Assembly: GCA_030407085.1 (NCBI GenBank)
Contig: CM059587.1
Coordinates: 18,201,001-18,265,000 of the forward strand
Source: Trichopria drosophilae
Taxonomy: Eukaryota > Arthropoda > Insecta > Hymenoptera > Diapriidae
DNA: 64,000 nucleotides
Direction: 5' to 3'
A program made the translations under genes and the position numbers. The notes below the pieces were generated by a model that ran no database searches, was not told the origin of the DNA, and saw only the letters and a list, made by a program, of their open reading frames with translations. Shown here in pieces: positions 13,663 through 25,200 of the stretch (its first letter is position 1; every line of letters begins with the position of its first letter).

Positions 13663-13808
13663 TATACGGTGAACCGAGTCAGTAGAAAAATAAAAATAAT
13701 TTATCACGAGAGAAAAGTCCCAACGTTTCGAACCATCTTAGCGGTCATCATCAGTTTTTTCTCTCATGAAAAATTATTTTTATTTCTACTGACTCGGTTC
13801 ACCGTATA
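13663..13808. repeat. Long near-perfect hairpin, arms about 52 bp
   Basis: The left arm begins TATACGGTGAACCGAGTCAG. The right arm, read on the - strand from 13808, is the same with few mismatches. About 40 bp separate the arms. The right arm of the host element lacks the hairpin, and A-rich strings similar to AAAAAGAA flank it, so it looks like a later insertion. Confidence 0.85.
13711..13761 (-). ncRNA. Hammerhead-ribozyme-like motif (candidate, probably degenerate)
   Basis: Read on the - strand, CTGATGA (13754-13748) is followed by TGACCGCTAAGATGGTTC, then GAAA (13729-13726), then C-GTTGG-GAC ending at 13717. The flanking hairpin arms (CATGAGAGAAAA before, TTTTCTCTCGTG after) pair to form what would be stem I. 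This is the order of a type I hammerhead with a very short stem III, the kind described for Penelope-like retroelements. Against activity: the cleavage triplet is GAC, not NUH, and the first stem II pair is a mismatch, leaving about four pairs. Motif presence is seen directly; ribozyme identity is inference. Confidence 0.5.
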
Positions 13809-14840
13809 CAAAAAGAAGAAATCTTTTTAATTTTTGAATGATACCTTTTCTACTATTTTTAAATGTGCTCTATAATGATTCCCGTCGAGAAAATGAAATA
13901 AAAATGCCACTTTTTATTTTTCAGGATTTTCTCTACTGAAACCGATTATAATTAATGAAATGCATACATAAAAAGTGATATTGATATAAATAATATGCCA
14001 GTAGAATATTTTTTAGAAACAATGGACGATTCAAACTAGCTACGAAACGAAACAAATTTATTCAAAATTATTAATTCCTTAAAAAAGAGATCACAGAAAG
14101 TTCTTTGAGTTTTATAATGATGATATAAATATTTACTGGTTACGTACGAAGATTGTAATAATTTTGAGTACAAATTCAAAATGGCAGATCCGTAACTGCC
14201 ACCGTATGTATCTCTTAAATGTAACACTGTTGCATGAATCTGTTTCAAAATTGAACACATATGTTAGATAATTACGAATATTATATATATTCAGACGGCC
14301 ATTTTGAATTTATAAACTCAAAATTATTATAATCTCCGAACATAACGAGTCAATATTTATATCATCTTTATAAAACACGAAAAAAAAATTTGTATGATCT
14401 CCATTTCATGGAATAAATAATTTTGAATAAATTTGTTTCGTTCCATAACCATTTTGAATCGGCAATATTTATATTCAACAATTGGGAACACTTTTTATGT
14501 AATCATTTCATTCACTATAATTCGTTTCAGTGGAAAAATCGTGAAAAATTAAAAAAAGACCTAAAAATCATGGCATTTTTATTTTATTTTGCAAAATGTT
14601 TGCTTTCTTGACGGGAATCGATAGAGCATACATACTTAAAAATAGTTGGAAAGCAATATTTCAGGAATGAAAAAAAAAATCTTTTTATTCGAGAAACTAA
14701 ACCGAAGTTGGCGTAACTGCTTTTCTCATTTCGGACAAAAAAGGTTAAATGGGTACAAAGTATTATATAAAATTGTATAATATTTTATATAATTAGAGTT
14801 CGCTATTTTATAGTTACAGTTATAATACCAATATTATTAA

Positions 14841-14993
14841 CCCTTAGTTCCGACTGCTATTTTAAAGAATGTTTCTCCCACTACCTGGGTTAATTGTTTC
14901 CTGCCGTTTGAAAATGCTTACAGTGTGTAATTTATAAAGTACCACCTCCATTTTCTCCAGGGTCGAAAACGATCCTGCAGTCTTAACTAAGGG
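14841..14993. mobile_element. Short TTAA-flanked MITE, 153 bp
   Basis: TTAA is at 14837-14840 and 14994-14997. Ends read CCCTTAGTTCCGACTGC (left) and CCCTTAGTTAAGACTGC (right, - strand). There is no coding capacity. The CCC ends and TTAA flanks point to mobilisation by a piggyBac-type transposase. Confidence 0.7.
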
Positions 14994-15898
14994 TTAAATT
15001 TATTTTTCAAAATGAAATAATCTCATGGCTGAACGTATAAAGGATTGTTACACCTACGTTATTTACAGTATATAATATTTAGAAAGGGGCCTTAGAATAC
15101 TTATTTTGGTATAGTGAAGCGGGCAATCGGTTTTAGGAGACATACCTCTGGTGGTTTCAGAAAATATCATGAAATAAACAAGGTGTCTTACGTTAGGTGT
15201 ACCAAAAACATTGCAATCCAATATTATAACAAAAAATTATTATTCGCACAATCATCAAAAGAAAACTAAGGTACGATATAATTTAATATTATTCGTACTA
15301 GCTACATGAAGCAAACATGTTGATACACGAAATTCATAATAAACATTCTTATACTTAACTAATGTCATTGCTATTATTGACAGTATAGGCATAATTTATA
15401 ATTTTATACTACGTATAAATAAATTTATGCCTCTTACTATTGCATTATATGATACCCGAAATTCTGTTGTTAAAAGGATTAAAGCATAATTAATTATATT
15501 TACAGCAATATATATATTGCACTATAGTGCGCAAAGTATTTGAAAAATGAAAAATGTAACATACGACTTTCTTGTATCTCTACTTTTAATAAAGAGGCAG
15601 GGATATGTAACGTCAAGAACACAATAAAAAAAGGTGGTATGTCCATAAATTGGGAGTTACGACCTTTTTCGGCAGTATCAATGCTTCCTGATTATTCGGT
15701 ATGTCCATTTTCAACTATTGTTTATTAATTAATTTGCATCAAATTTATATCAAATGATACATTAAGTTATGAAATAAATTATGCAAGTATCAAAAATAAT
15801 TATTGAAAATAAACAAATTCATATTTGCTCAAAAACAGTTTTTCATCAATATCTTAAAATCATTAAAATGGAGTTACGACTTTTCTTACGAGGTACGG

Positions 15899-18800
15899 AA
15901 GATTACATGGTCTACTTCTTCTTGTTTTTTAGAAATGTTGTGTTTAATTTAGATCCAAAGTTTAGTATATACAGAAACTTTACGATTTGGTAACATTTTT
16001 TTAACCAGTTTTTTTGGATCACTTAAAAATAATCCATCATTTTTCGGTCATTTTTGTGGGTTTCGAGATCTATTGTTACTAAATTAACAGCGCCTACAAA
16101 ATGTTAAATAATACTAAAAATCCATTTACTCATTGAGTTATAATATCGAGTTTTTTTAAATTCTTTTTACTCTTCCAATTTGCATTTAGTATCAATATCG
16201 CCTATTCATAGAATTGGTCTCCTTTTATATAAAGGAGAACTGCTCCTAAAAGGCTTCCGAGAGCATTTTTATTTGAAAATCGTTGGAGAGTATACATTTG
16301 TTATGAAATATTCTTCACTTAAGCTAAAGATTAAAGCTAATGAAATCCTAAAATATCTATTGCTCTGTTTTTTAAACTGCAATTTATTGTTATTTATTTG
16401 TCAATAGTAACTAGAGAAATCCTCATATAAACACAGCATTGTGGCAGTCGACTTAAAGGAACTCTACCTTTAATCGCTGCTGGCCAATCAATACAAGGAA
16501 GACTTACTGGCTAGACTCTACTCGTAGAAACTCTATTTATTGTAACAAGTCAGGTTGTATGGTCAATTGATGTTCTCACTACAGTCCAAACTAGTGCAAC
16601 TCTATTTATAGAAATTCTAGGGCATCATGTAAATGTTTCCGAGCAGCTAAGAATCTGTTTTTCGCCTAATAGTACTCCATGAACATTGAACAAGTGTCAG
16701 ACGATGTGAAACCGCTATAATCAGGTAAATCCAAATGTGCAAACGACATTCAGAAGTTAGGTAACGCAAACTTCATCGGTGATGGCGTCGTTAAAACCCT
16801 TCTTAGCAGATGTTGTCTACAGAATTGTATTAAGCGTAATAACCGCGGCGCGGCAAGCAGCGGAGGATAAATAATTTGCGATTCGCCTTGGCTAAATGAG
16901 GCGCTTATAGAAACTCAAAGGTAAAACGCGGATAAAGGATTGTCGAAGTTACAGAAGGGAAAAGTCTGACTCGTGGCGCGGGAAAACGCATCGAGCCCGA
17001 GACTATGCGCAATTGGAATAGCGTTATAAGACCTGGGAAAGTTCCTGCACTTAACCGTAACCTTTGTTCCGAACTCCGTTTGGTTCTTAAGTTTACACGA
17101 CGTCGACGATACGAAGTTTTCCGACGGATTCCGGAACTCTTTCGCGACTGAGCAAATTGGCCGATTTGAAACAAAATACCACCGTTTAAGTGAAATACCT
17201 CCAAACTATCCAAATTCAGACCTCTTGTTTCCAAGTGCTTCAAAAACAAAGAAATAAGATATTTGACCTCTAGAAGTTCTAAAGTTCATCGATATCCGCT
17301 AATATAAAAATCGCAGCTTTGGAATCAGCATATTTTTAAAATTTTCCGACACAACAACTTAATCCCCGAACTAGGGTCTGAAACATGGTATGCGTATTCG
17401 CCTAAAATTTATTAGCTGCATACGAAGTGTACGACAGCAGATTTGAATAAAAGGGCACGTACTTCGCAAGAGTCTCTGGTGCAGATTCGCCAGTCGGTAA
17501 CATGCGAGGGAGCCTTTCTCATTTACAGTCACGAGGAAACGCACATTGTAGATAGTGGATAAATATATGTACACGTTGGGCCGACATTGCCATGGAAGCA
17601 GCGTCGCGCATCAAAGGGAATCCCCCACTGTGGGAGAATCGTGCGATTTCAACACCAGGAACTCTGGATATCTCGTCGACGAATCAATCCGTCGCATCAG
17701 TTTACGCAATGAACTTTTGCTTGTCATTCTAGAATGGTACACGCCTGAACACTTCTCTCATATTTTCCAAGTATTCCAGCCAATTTTTGCTGAATAAATC
17801 TACTGGAAATGAAATAAATTACAGCGACGCTATTTCTGTTATCGCACAGACGTTCCTAAATCAAAACTGAAATTTCTACTTTGAGAAAATAAACTTTTCT
17901 CGTGGAAATGTCAGATATTTTTAAGACCTCCGGACCCTGTTTAAGAAAGTTAGGTTCAAACAAAACGACATCCGTGATTAGGAAAATGCGCTACCATTTT
18001 TCGCAAAGTTTTCCCAGCGAGGAGTATTCCGCTCATCTGTTTTCTCGTGACATTTTAAAACAAGCGCGTAAAGCAAACTGTCGCCGAGGACCTGGTGTGA
18101 CTTAAAGGTAGATAAATTACTTCTGGTCTACGTACATTTATTCTGATGGTACGAAGAGCAGAGAGGAACAAAAATCGAGATGCAGCACTCCTCGCTTGTT
18201 CCTTAGATCCTCTTTTCAATCCATGTCGCGAAATAACGCAGAAGCTTTACTGCTAAAGTATTTATTTGTCAAGTATCCTCGAACTAGCTTTTCTTTGCAA
18301 GCTAGTCTCGCCAGTCTTGACGTTTTAAGTAGTTCAAGTTGAAAGATTTACGTAATCAGTCGGGAACACTACCGGAATTCCAGCTTTCAACAAATGAAAT
18401 TATTCTGATAGTAATTGCAGTAATTAGATCCAACCAGTTCTCATCTTTACTGAAGGGTAACCTCTTTTTTAAATCTACCAAATTCCTGCACTCGATGGAT
18501 TAATTGTCCAGACCTAGGCAGGATAACTAGTCTAGAATCTCCAGACAACAAGCGTAAAATTCTTGACCTATAACACTTTTACTCAAAAAATCATTGACTT
18601 GCGAAGTAAAATCTGACAAAAGGTTAATTCATGACGCGATGAACACTGATTGAAACAGATTGCTATAGCAGTTTATAGAATTAAATTTTCAACTAGCTTT
18701 AATGAAGAAAACTGCAGTTCATCGATAGTCGCTAAACGCCAGGAAAACACTTCAATTTGGAAAAGCGCAGAATCATTTTTATACCAATCGACTTTCTGTC

Positions 18801-20414
18801 GTGTAACTAAATGGTTTTTGGTCTTGTATAAGCTGTTCTTCCGTCTTCCCATTCTTCTGTCTTAGAGGGTGGAAAGAGAAGCTATTCGCATTTCCGCGAT
18901 TCCGGAAAAGCCCATTATTTTCCGATCGCTCGTAAATCGACTTCAACTTGCAGCGAATTTTTTATATCCCCTTTTATGGACTTACGAGTCAATGTCGAAT
19001 CCCAGATGGTTGGATGCAGATTGTTTTACTTTGTGTCCTTCGCGAAAAATTTCCTTGGACAGTCGAGGCAAAAGCAATGTTACGAGAGGATATGGGGTGG
19101 GATTCCTCATAATCTTGTATGAGCCATTCGTTATCAGGGATTACTGTCGATAAATGGGAAACCCCGGAAAATAAATTTTAAGGAAGACTATGCTCTTTCT
19201 CGACTGGGGAGCGCAAAATACAATGAGGGCGTGGCAATGCTTTCGAATCTCGAAATCAATTCACGAAGGAACTCCTTGAAAACGTCCAGGCTTCAAAGCC
19301 CGCATGGGCAGGAAAACACGCGCGAATACGCGCCTTCGGAAAACCGCAAGCTCAGCAACGAGGATTCCCAATTTCCCGGGAGCTTTCACTTTCGAACTTT
19401 CTCTGCGCGTTTTTGTCGCGACTCTGGCAAGGTGGCTTTTCAACCACTGCTGCTTCCGTCCATTATTCATCTCTGCTACGCGACAAGAGTGGCAATATTA
19501 ACGGGAACTGGAAATTAATCATTTTTACTTGTCTGTAATCATGAAACAATAGAAGCTTGGGGAAACCAATCCAACGGGCGGGAACGAATACGGGATTAAT
19601 ATGTTCCGGAAATTTATAATGGCGCGAAGGAATTATTCAACCAGACGGCAATAAATGACAATATTTCGTGTTCTTCGCCGTGATTAATTCGTTACGGGCT
19701 TTGAAAAAAGGTTTATTTATGACCCCGGAAAAAGTTATAATCTGTTGGGAGTTTTTATGGATTTTCCAATAAAAGTGATTGCATTTTGGTTATGTTTATT
19801 ACTGAATTTAATTTTTTGATGTCTTTGAATGTAAACGTCGACTGATCTTTAAGAAGTTTCTCATCTTGCGACTTTTGTGGTTTCTGGTATACACGAACCA
19901 GGGCGCGAGAAACGTTAATTCGACTAATGGTGGAGGTTATCTTCCTCTTTTGCGGTTTTTCCTATTGTTAACGAACGGGGTAAGAAAAGACAGACATACA
20001 CCAGCGATGGTGCGAACCACAAATTTTGTGCGAAAATGCAAGGGGCAGCAGAGCCAGAGGCGCTAGTGTCTAACGCAAGGGCATTCACGGTCCTTTAATT
20101 AACGAACCTCAACTCTTGGGCTCGAGGGAGCGAACCTTCTAATCTCGAAGCTCCTTTGGAAATAAAAGGAATCGTTCTAAGTGATTTCCTTTGTTGTTTT
20201 CCTTTTTTTTATTTTCCTCGGTTTGCACTTCCTTCTACTGCTAGTGGAATAACACTTTCATATTAAGATATTACAATTACGCATTTCGAGTTTAAACATA
20301 ACATACTGACATTTTACTTTTGGAACAATACTAGCTTATTTTTCTACAAACATTCATGTACAAGCTATTCTTTTCAACGAGTCTCTATTAAGTTTCTTCA
20401 CGTTTTTGTTGCAG
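15899..20414. other. No gene seen; more GC-rich after 16.8 kb
   Basis: The part from about 16800 to 20100 is noticeably less AT-rich than the sequence to its left. It has several ORFs of 60-114 codons, none with a recognisable domain. It lies just upstream of the tincar 5' UTR exon, so regulatory DNA or the far promoter is possible, but no specific site can be assigned. Confidence 0.45.
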
Positions 20415-20508
20415 GTGCTGCGGACGTCGAAATGCAAGCGCTTTGTACTAATTACTCGGAAGAACCCCGTTCGAAACTTTAGACACCTATCGTCCCTATC
20501 GTTATAGG
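20415..20508 (+). other. tinc: tincar 5' UTR exon
   Basis: The acceptor TTTTTGTTGCAG and the donor TATAGG then GTAAGT bracket 94 nt with stops in the frame of its own ATG. The next exon on this strand opens the tincar coding region 1.43 kb downstream, so this is best read as non-coding leader. The acceptor shows that at least one more upstream exon exists, either outside the window or in the first 20 kb. Confidence 0.6.
20432..20482 (+). CDS. Upstream ORF in tincar leader, 16 codons
   Basis: ATG at 20432 opens MQALCTNYSEEPRSKL and stops with TAG at 20480-20482, all inside the 5' UTR exon. Short upstream ORFs commonly reduce initiation at the main start. Whether this one does depends on the leader being used as read here. 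Confidence 0.45.
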   Translation: MQALCTNYSEEPRSKL

Positions 20509-21940
20509 GTAAGTACATATGTATATAGTTTTGACTATGCCAAACTTAGGTATTGAATAATAACAATTGCAAAAAGGAGTAGCCTCAGTTTTCCAACGTT
20601 TCATTATTTGCACAAAAAACTGTTCGTATAATAACCAAAAAATATTTTTCGCTGTACCTATTTGATCTTTTCATTAAATTTCGCAGTGGAACGAAAATAA
20701 AATTTTACTGAAGTGTACCAAATTGCTTTCCGCATTTCATTTAACGTTTTCCGAGAGTTGTTTGTGACAAGCGGTACGCAGGGAAAAATTTAGAAATGCT
20801 GCCCATCGCGACCGGTCCATGTATGTTCCTATGGGATTCATGAGAACGGCGAAAGGGTGGATGCGTGTAAACACACGCGACTATATATTTGCGGATATTT
20901 ATTACGGCTATAAATATATTCACAGGTGTTGAAATTCAAATGTTAAATTTCGTTATGTTCCTTATGAACCACCAGAGGTCGACGAATCGTCGCATAATAT
21001 TCCAGCAACAAATATCGAAAAGGAAGTGCGAGATGTGAACGAGATTTAAAACGCCTATTATATATGCTTTTTTAAAAGCAATGTAGATCATATCATATAT
21101 TTTCAAAATGATAGATAATTATCATAACGTAAATTGCTTCTCAAATGTTCCACGTATCTCGCAAATCGCATTTTAATAAATGCGAGTAATTATACGCTTA
21201 TCGGAAGTTTCCGCTGCCATTCCAAGTTCCAAATTACAAAGCCCTTCAGCTGCAAATCGATTACATTAGGCCTTTTTTCGGTATACGGAAGATTACCATC
21301 GTGAGCGACCCTTAGTCTTCTTCGTGAGATTGCCATCTGCTTCTCTCTGGAAGTTCCGGAAGTGCGTGGCATAGGAGAATGAGAGTAAAGGAAATCCAGG
21401 GAGAAAAAAGATTATCTAGCGAGGTCTAACGTCGCTTAAAAAACGACGACGGGTATAGGGTACGGGGAGGAAATACGAGCAGTCGTAAATTTGCTAGCGC
21501 GCGGTGGAAGGAGGAAGGCTAGAAGGATGAAAAGTAGCACGGGGTCATTTTAACATACAGACCATCGCAGCTTCTAGTTTTTCCCAGCTTTCAGGGCAAA
21601 TGGATAAAAAACGGGTCGAGTCTCCTTTAAGAGATACCTGAGCAGGATGTAGTTATAAAAAATCAAGAGAAATTTCAGTGACGCATGATAATAAAAAGTT
21701 ATCACATCGTCACAATATTCGGTATTTCACTAACCAAAAAAGAAAGAAACGAAAATATGATTTCATAACTTTTTTATTACAACATTTATAAGCCTTGAAG
21801 GAAAATTGGAGCAAAGTAATTGTCGAAAAATCAACCGCTCCCAAGAGCCCTCTTATTACTTAGAACACTCAAGTTCCGTTTTAATTAAAATGAATAACGT
21901 GTACGGGGTAATAAATAAATTATTATTCGTTCTGTTTCAG
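20509..21940 (+). other. tincar 5' UTR intron
   Basis: GTAAGT at the left and TTCTGTTTCAG at the right. I see no nested gene or element inside. Confidence 0.6.
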
Positions 21941-21946
21941 AAGAAG

Positions 21947-22229
21947 ATGTCGATGACCGGAAGTCTTATGGGTTACGAAAATAATAACGAGGTCAACCAG
22001 GCCAAATGTAAAAAACCGCTTAAGGCACTTCCGGTGGTCGCTAGTGTCAATGCTGCAGGAGTCACTACCACGAATGCTAAGTCAAGAACCAAAACTCGTC
22101 AATCGTTTTCAAGAAAGCGGGAACCTTGCATACGCGGTCATGTCAACAGCCTCTGGTCAGTTTGGTATGGGATTCTGGCGGTCTCGTTACAAGCCTATAT
22201 CGCTGCGCGATGTACAAAACGTTTCATAG
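21947..22229 (+). CDS. tinc: tincar coding exon 1: start and first membrane span
   Basis: The exon opens 6 nt after the acceptor with MSMTGSLMGYENNNEVNQAK, followed by a basic cytoplasm-like stretch and the hydrophobic run VWYGILAVSLQAYIAA. It ends in phase 1 before GTAAGA. The third codon is also ATG, so initiation could be at either. Confidence 0.92.
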
Positions 22230-25200
22230 GTAAGATCCATGTCTTCGCCATATGATAACATACGAAAATACACTTTCATGGTATTATTTATAGACAATGT
22301 ATTTCGCATGAACTAGCCCCTTTACAGTTAATGACACCATTAACTTCCTTTATGGTCATTTTTAACTCTGTCACGAAGTTGCAGAAAGTCAATTACGTGG
22401 AAGTAGGTTTTCAGTATGTCCGTTAGCGACTCTGCCATCCGTCTGATTTTAGCTTGTTTCCCTGCTCGCATCCCGAAATTAGCCGTTACATGGACATACG
22501 CATCAGGTAAATGAAATTTTCTCGTTGCACTGTGCAGCCGCGAGATCGTTAGTCGTTACTTCTCGCACGAATACTACTAAAAAAGAAGCGCGATGGCGGC
22601 TGAATTACGAGCGAACTTAGTGAAACGCGAAGACTTAATTAAGGTGCACTCAATTACGGGCTTCATCTCGCTAGAAATGTATGTGAATTTTGGTCCCTTC
22701 TCTACGAGCTTCCTTGCGATCTTAAGTCGAGAGTTGAAAGTTTACGCATCATAGGAACTTGATGATAGCTATTAACGTTGTCTATAAATATTACTTTACA
22801 GCACATAACTGCGGTTTATCATGAAAAGAATAAAGTATTGTTAAAAATTTAATGGAAAATTTATTTATCTGCAGCTTACTTATCGTTACCATGGCCGGCT
22901 GATGCGCCTCCACCAAAAATTGAGCTTCACGCTTGTCTTGTCCTTGCTGGCACTGGTGTGTTACTGTTACCGATACTTTTAGCGTCAGCTTTTCTGAAAC
23001 TCGGTAATCTCGCCAATGATGGGATCAAGCTCGGAAGACATCTTAGTTCCTGCTCCCGCGACCCACCCTCTTCGCTGCTCAACAATAGCTCGGAAACTGG
23101 TAAGGCGGTTATCCTCCTTTTGAAACGTCTTTTAATATAAAAGCTAGACTAAGTAAATTAAAAAAAATATGTGTAAGAAAATAAAAGTACGATTAATAAA
23201 TTTTGAAAAAATCGTTGGGTGATTGTATCGTTTTTTATTTTCAAGGACTAGCGAATAACTTATGGAGGCATGGAGGACCGACCGCCGCTTTCGTACATCT
23301 CTGCACCGCCATGTGTTTTCTGCTGCCGTCCTTACTCATGGAGGCAAGGCTAATACACGCTGGATTTTTGCCAAAAGGTAATTCACGTCATTCTCTTTTA
23401 TTTCTGATATATACTTTCTCCGTCCACTTCATCTTACGTAACTTTCAATTTAGTACATTTGTGGTTCTTGGATTTTTGTAAGGTACACAATATTAAAAAA
23501 ATAATGGCAAGCTATACAATTTTAATATTTATGTGTCGATAGATCAAATCGAAGTAAAGGTTCTGGAAAATATGAACAATTTTTCCGTCCATTTCTTTTG
23601 AAAATATTGATTTCATGAAATCCCGGCTTTTGAATAGCACTCGAAACTTTCTTGACTGGACTTTATTGGTTACAGCTAATGGTCTAAGTAAACGATAAAG
23701 GATTAAAAAATTGTTTCTGCCCTTTCACCACTGTTTGGATAATAACCCAAAGTAAACACGAATACAAAGTAAAGTGAAGCTTAAATGAAAGAGTATAGCT
23801 TGAATAAAAAATCGTAACTCAAAATAACTAGGATTAGGAAAACCAAGTTAAAAAATAAGGTATTTTTATGTACATGATGATATTGAGGAGGTTGTTGATC
23901 AACATTCTAGAGTCTAGTGTGAAAGGTTAGAGACCCTTTCGTGGGAGTGGAGACACAAGTCGCTGTGTCCGGAGCAAGTTGGATTTTGAAAGATCTCCGA
24001 CTCACTAATACCAGCATATTCAAAGTATGGCGCCTGCAGCCTCAATGCTTTTTAAAAGGACTATGTGAACCAATCACGAGGAAGACATCTGTGAATGAAA
24101 TTGTATTATAGGAATTCTATGGAATTTATTCCCGTTTAAGTAATCCTTTTTGACACGACATGCTGCTTCCGCTCCACCTACGTAGAGACCTTAGGTTCAC
24201 CATATTTGTTCTTTTAAATCTAAATTCAGTTATCATCAATGTCATAAAACCTAAACCGATGGTCATAAAAAGAACTGATAATGGGGATCAGTTTTTATCA
24301 AGTTGCTGCAACCTTAGCGGTAACAAATATTTTCTTTTTTGTAATCTTAGTATATTGCAAAAAAACTTCAAAAAATAGGAATTGGAAATTTTCATAACGG
24401 ATATGACACTCAATTATTTGATTCAATATGTTATGATCGATGGCTAATTTGTCGAATGTCAATAACAATTTGACGCGTCAAAGAGTGTCATCTAATCCGA
24501 ACATCGTGGACGTCTCAATAATCAGATAAATGGACCAAATTCAATGTTGAAACTTGCATATTGAGTTTGAAACGTCTAGATTATCAGTGCACCCTAGCCT
24601 CCAACCCCGTTCGATGGAACGATAATAATTTTCCCAACAGCAGTACTACTCATTATCGCCTACCTTGGTAAGGAGGGAGCATTGTCATTTCTCCGAATGC
24701 TCGCAGCAGGTGCCGGAAAGGCGAGTTTGCAGAGAATAGTCGAGTATAACAAGGAATAGCAGGAACGACCGTGCAGCCTCTATGGCCATTTTCCAGCTAT
24801 CCCATACACACATTCCCCCGTACGTATATATTCTCGCGTATGGGAGGAAACGCGCCTTCTCTCACCCTTGCGGACTATTCCCTTCGTATTGGTTCCATCC
24901 ACGTCCGCGTAATGTCGCAAGGGTGGGTATTGCAGCATTGTTTCACAATAAGCTCCGTTGAAATGGTTAAACGCTGAGCGGAAATTCGGATTGTCGGGAC
25001 GCAATCTCGTACCAATGTGGAGTTTCGATTGTTGCGGAGTATCAGGCAAGGCCGATAATACGCAAAGAATGAACTAGGTGGTTTTGTTCAGGCAGAAATA
25101 ATGGGATTTCCCATCTATTCAATCGTAACTAGCGACTTGTGGGACAACTTCATTGCGATCTGGACGTTTGACTAAATGACAAGGATGATAAAACTACGTC

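Larger units (their letters stand above)
13536..14744. mobile_element. piggyBac-like palindromic element nested in the larger one
   Basis: TTAA flanks both sides (13532-13535 and 14745-14748). Ends read TCCTTTTTGCCCGAAAT (left) and CCTTTTTTGTCCGAAAT (right, - strand), followed by AGAAAAGCA and CAACTTC. The arms remain alignable for roughly 400 bp; for example GATTCCCGTC near 13878 recurs inverted near 14613. The left arm has an extra block of about 200 bp (roughly 13612-13820) that the right arm lacks. That block is the hairpin described at 13663-13808. Confidence 0.65.
12943..15898. mobile_element. Large composite inverted-repeat element
   Basis: A 34-bp terminal inverted repeat begins CCGTACCTCGTAAGAAAAG at 12943-12976 and recurs, inverted, at 15865-15898 with no mismatch that I can see. 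The phrase GTCGTAACTCC and close variants recur further inside both ends (about 13190-13260 and 15560-15670). The interior has been invaded by a TTAA-flanked palindromic element (13536-14744) and a TTAA-flanked MITE (14841-14993). I see no clear target duplication and no transposase, so the superfamily is unknown. Confidence 0.6.

Noticed and set aside
16905..17249. 114-codon Arg-rich ORF on the - strand
   Set aside because: No domain, no splice context, and composition consistent with a GC-richer non-coding island.
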